In this document: positions 62,279-64,000 of the stretch, piece by piece
Layout: each line of letters opens with the position of its first letter
Numbering within the stretch: position 1 is the stretch's first letter
Source: CAWKAV01 sp963847735
Lineage (GTDB): Bacteria > Desulfobacterota > Desulfuromonadia > Desulfuromonadales > BM103
Length of the DNA: 64,000 bases
Reading direction: 5' to 3'
NCBI GenBank assembly: GCA_963847735.1
Contig: CAWKAV010000022.1
Span: 248,001 to 312,000, forward strand
Made by a program: the position numbers and the translations under genes
Notes under the pieces: model-generated
The model's input: the letters and a program-made list of their open reading frames with translations, nothing else
What the model was told of the DNA's origin: nothing
Databases searched by the model: none

Positions 62279-63869
62279 CTATGGACGCAAATTCAACACC
62301 GATTGAACAACTTGATCGGCAGCACGCAAACCATCGAACGCTGCGCTCATAATACCACCGGCATAACCTGCCCCTTCTCCCGCAGGAAACAGCCCGGGGT
62401 GACTGACCGATTCTCCCAGTTCGTTACGGGTGATTCTGAGTGGCGCTGAAGTTCGTGTTTCCACACCGATCAGAACGGCTTCTGACGTCATAAAGCCTTT
62501 CATCTTGCGATTAAAGTGCGGCAAAGCCTGACGTAAACCATGGTACACGAAATCCGGCAGGACTTCACGCAGTTCTGTTTCAACAACTCCCGGCCGACAA
62601 CTGGACGATCACCGGTCCGCTGACCTTGACCGACAAAAGCCATCATATTCTGAGCAGGCGCCATAAAACCAGCCGCCAGCGACAGTGAAGGCCCGGCGCT
62701 CCCATTGCTGCTGAAAGTGCATGCCGCCAAGGTTTGTGCCACCCCAGTCCTCCGGGCCGACGGTAACAACCAGGGCACTGTTAGAGATACTTCCCGGTGC
62801 GTGCCATGCGACTCATGCCATTGACCACCAAGCCATCGGCTTCGGAAGCGGCATTAATCACTTCTCCGCCCGGGCACATGCAGAAAGAATAGACACCACG
62901 CCCTGTTTCATCGTCATTATAACGCAGGGAATAATCGGCAGCAGGCAACTGGTTGGCAAATTCGCCATATTGAATCCGGTTGATCAAATCCGCAGGATGT
63001 TCAACCCGCACACCGACAGCAAAACCCTTGGCATCAAGCTGAACGTTGTTTCGATCCAGCATGAGATAGGTATCACGGGCACTGTGCCCCGGAGCCAGGA
63101 CCATGGAGTCGCACGGCAAAGAATCCGATTATCAGAAAACACGCCGCCGACAATACGGCCCTGGTGGATTTCAAGCATCCGTCAAGCAGGTCTCGAAACG
63201 TATATCGACGCCCAGACTGATCAGATGTTTCCGGAAATTGACAACAACCTTGCGCAGCCGATCCGTTCCGACGTGAGGACGGGCCTCGATCAGAATATCT
63301 TCAGGAGCCCCACAGGCAACCAGAGTCTCGAGAACGGCAAGTCTTTGCGGATGATTGAGGCGCGTGGTCAGTTTGCCGTCCGAAAAGGTTCCGGCACCTC
63401 CTTCGCCAAATTGCACATTACTGATGCGCATCAAACTGACCGGACATCCAGAACCTTTCGACGTCTTTCACCCTTTGTTGCAATGACTTACCTCGATCGA
63501 CAAGAGTCACGCGAACCCCTGACTCGGCAAGGCGCTTGGCCGCAAAGAGACCAGCCGGGCCCAGTGCCGACCACCAGAGTATGATAATCAGAATTCACCC
63601 TGGGAAGAATCAAAGGGGCAGCATCAGGCAACTCTCTCGAGCCGCGCATTACCATGCTTTTCTAGAAGAGCTGCCTCGTCAGAGAAACAAAACTCTATCG
63701 TATAAACTTTACGTATCTGGTTCTTTTTGCGGGCATCTATGGATCTCCTGATGATCCTGAAACCGGTGAGCAACCTGGCATCAACACCGAGTTGGCGCGC
63801 GGCCTCCAGCGATACAATACTTTCATCAATCGAGATATCGAGACTCAGGTCCCGTAGCAACAGCGCCAT
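62279..63869 (-). pseudogene. FAD-dependent dehydrogenase (COG2509-type), multiple frameshifts
   Basis: Five consecutive open stretches in different frames cover one ~530-residue protein. From the start at ATG 63869 (MALLLRDLSLDIS) come ARQLGVDARLLTGFRIIRR, VQFGEGGAGTFSDGKLTTRL, VGTDRLRKVVVNFRKHLIS, MVLAPGHSARDTYLML, YSFCMCPGGEVINAASEADG, NMMAFVGQGQRTGDRPVVG and VSHPGLFPAGEGAGYAGGIM. These match COG2509-type uncharacterised FAD-dependent dehydrogenases, with an N-terminal alpha-beta domain followed by the FAD-binding fold. Both insertions and deletions of one base are needed to join the frames. The substrate of the family is not known. Last gene before the nuclease, 22 bases apart. Confidence 0.75.
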
Positions 63870-63885
63870 CAGCCCGCCCAATCAA

Positions 63886-64000
63886 TCATGCCAGAGGTAG
63901 CCAGATCTGAAAAGTCGTCCCACGGCCGGGTTCACTTTTAACGTTGATGCGACCGGCATAAGTTTTGACGATACGCAATACCACAGAAAGCCCGAAGCCG
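63886..64000 (-). CDS. Histidine kinase, C-terminal end (5' part off the right edge)
   Basis: The final 37 residues of a minus-strand frame that enters from the right edge and stops at 63886. GFGLSVVLRIVKTYAGRINV is the G2 box and last helix of a HATPase domain, and VKSEPGRGTTFQIWLPLA is the standard histidine-kinase ending. Only this tail is visible, so the sensor part cannot be named. It ends 17 bases before the FAD dehydrogenase start. Confidence 0.7.
   Translation of the reverse strand, partial: GFGLSVVLRIVKTYAGRINVKSEPGRGTTFQIWLPLA

Noticed and set aside
1..64000. tRNA, rRNA or CRISPR arrays
   Set aside because: No cloverleaf-like, rRNA-like or regularly spaced repeat pattern was seen by eye; a dedicated search could still find a small RNA.

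Overview
The window reads as a chromosomal segment of an anaerobic, respiring Desulfobacterota bacterium, most likely of the Desulfuromonadia (Geobacter/Desulfuromonas relatives). The clues are the gene order pheA-tyrA-aroA-cmk-ispH-rpsA-sppA-ihfB, a membrane Fe-S electron-transfer-flavoprotein:quinone oxidoreductase, a tungsten aldehyde:ferredoxin oxidoreductase, a family-4 uracil-DNA glycosylase, and many CoA-ester enzymes. No rRNA, tRNA, CRISPR array, phage gene or intact insertion sequence was seen. Most genes lie on the minus strand.

Layout. 1-12.3 kb (minus): a quinone-linked Fe-S oxidoreductase cut by the left edge, a trypsin-like protein, an AMACR/CaiB-type CoA-transferase, a phenylacetate-CoA-ligase-like enzyme, and a branched-chain-type ABC transporter operon (livG, acyl-CoA ligase, livH, livM, livK, livF). 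Two matching sigma-54 promoters lie in front of the oxidoreductase and livG, and a PAS-AAA-Fis sigma-54 activator follows at 12.6-14.3 kb. 14.6-17.3 kb (plus): a TIR/deoxyribosyltransferase-like orphan and a second acyl-CoA ligase. 17.5-26.4 kb (minus): an IclR regulator with a palindromic operator, a glutaryl-CoA-dehydrogenase-like enzyme of apparently non-decarboxylating type, a sodium-pumping glutaconyl-CoA decarboxylase set (alpha, biotin carrier, beta, delta), an OadA-like carboxyltransferase with two biotinyl domains, a methyltransferase and an AhpD-like protein. 26.6-31.8 kb: half of a peptide ABC transporter, a LolB-like lipoprotein and a TPR lipoprotein. 32.0-38.0 kb (plus): a five-gene signalling operon centred on a sodium/solute-symporter-GAF-PP2C fusion, with an anti-anti-sigma and an anti-sigma kinase. 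38.0-43.4 kb: class II aldolase/AOR pair, HAD phosphatase, lgt, pseudouridine synthase. 43.7-51.8 kb: the conserved aromatic amino acid/translation block. 51.9-64 kb: an aminotransferase, a hybrid histidine kinase, fetAB, udg, a zinc phospholipase C-like protein, coaBC, a metallo-hydrolase, a YhaM-type nuclease, an FAD dehydrogenase and the end of a histidine kinase.

How the genes fit together. Ligases activate aromatic or other organic acids taken up by the Liv-type transporter. Glutaryl-CoA is oxidised to glutaconyl-CoA, which the decarboxylase converts to crotonyl-CoA while pumping Na+. Electrons from the dehydrogenase could reach menaquinone through ETF and the membrane Fe-S oxidoreductase. 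This pathway reading is inference from family resemblance.

Caveat. Several otherwise well-conserved genes (CoA-transferase, livK, livM, livH, gcdA, the YhaM-like nuclease, the FAD dehydrogenase) carry single-base frameshifts, mostly one-base insertions and often in homopolymers. They look more like sequence errors than gene decay.
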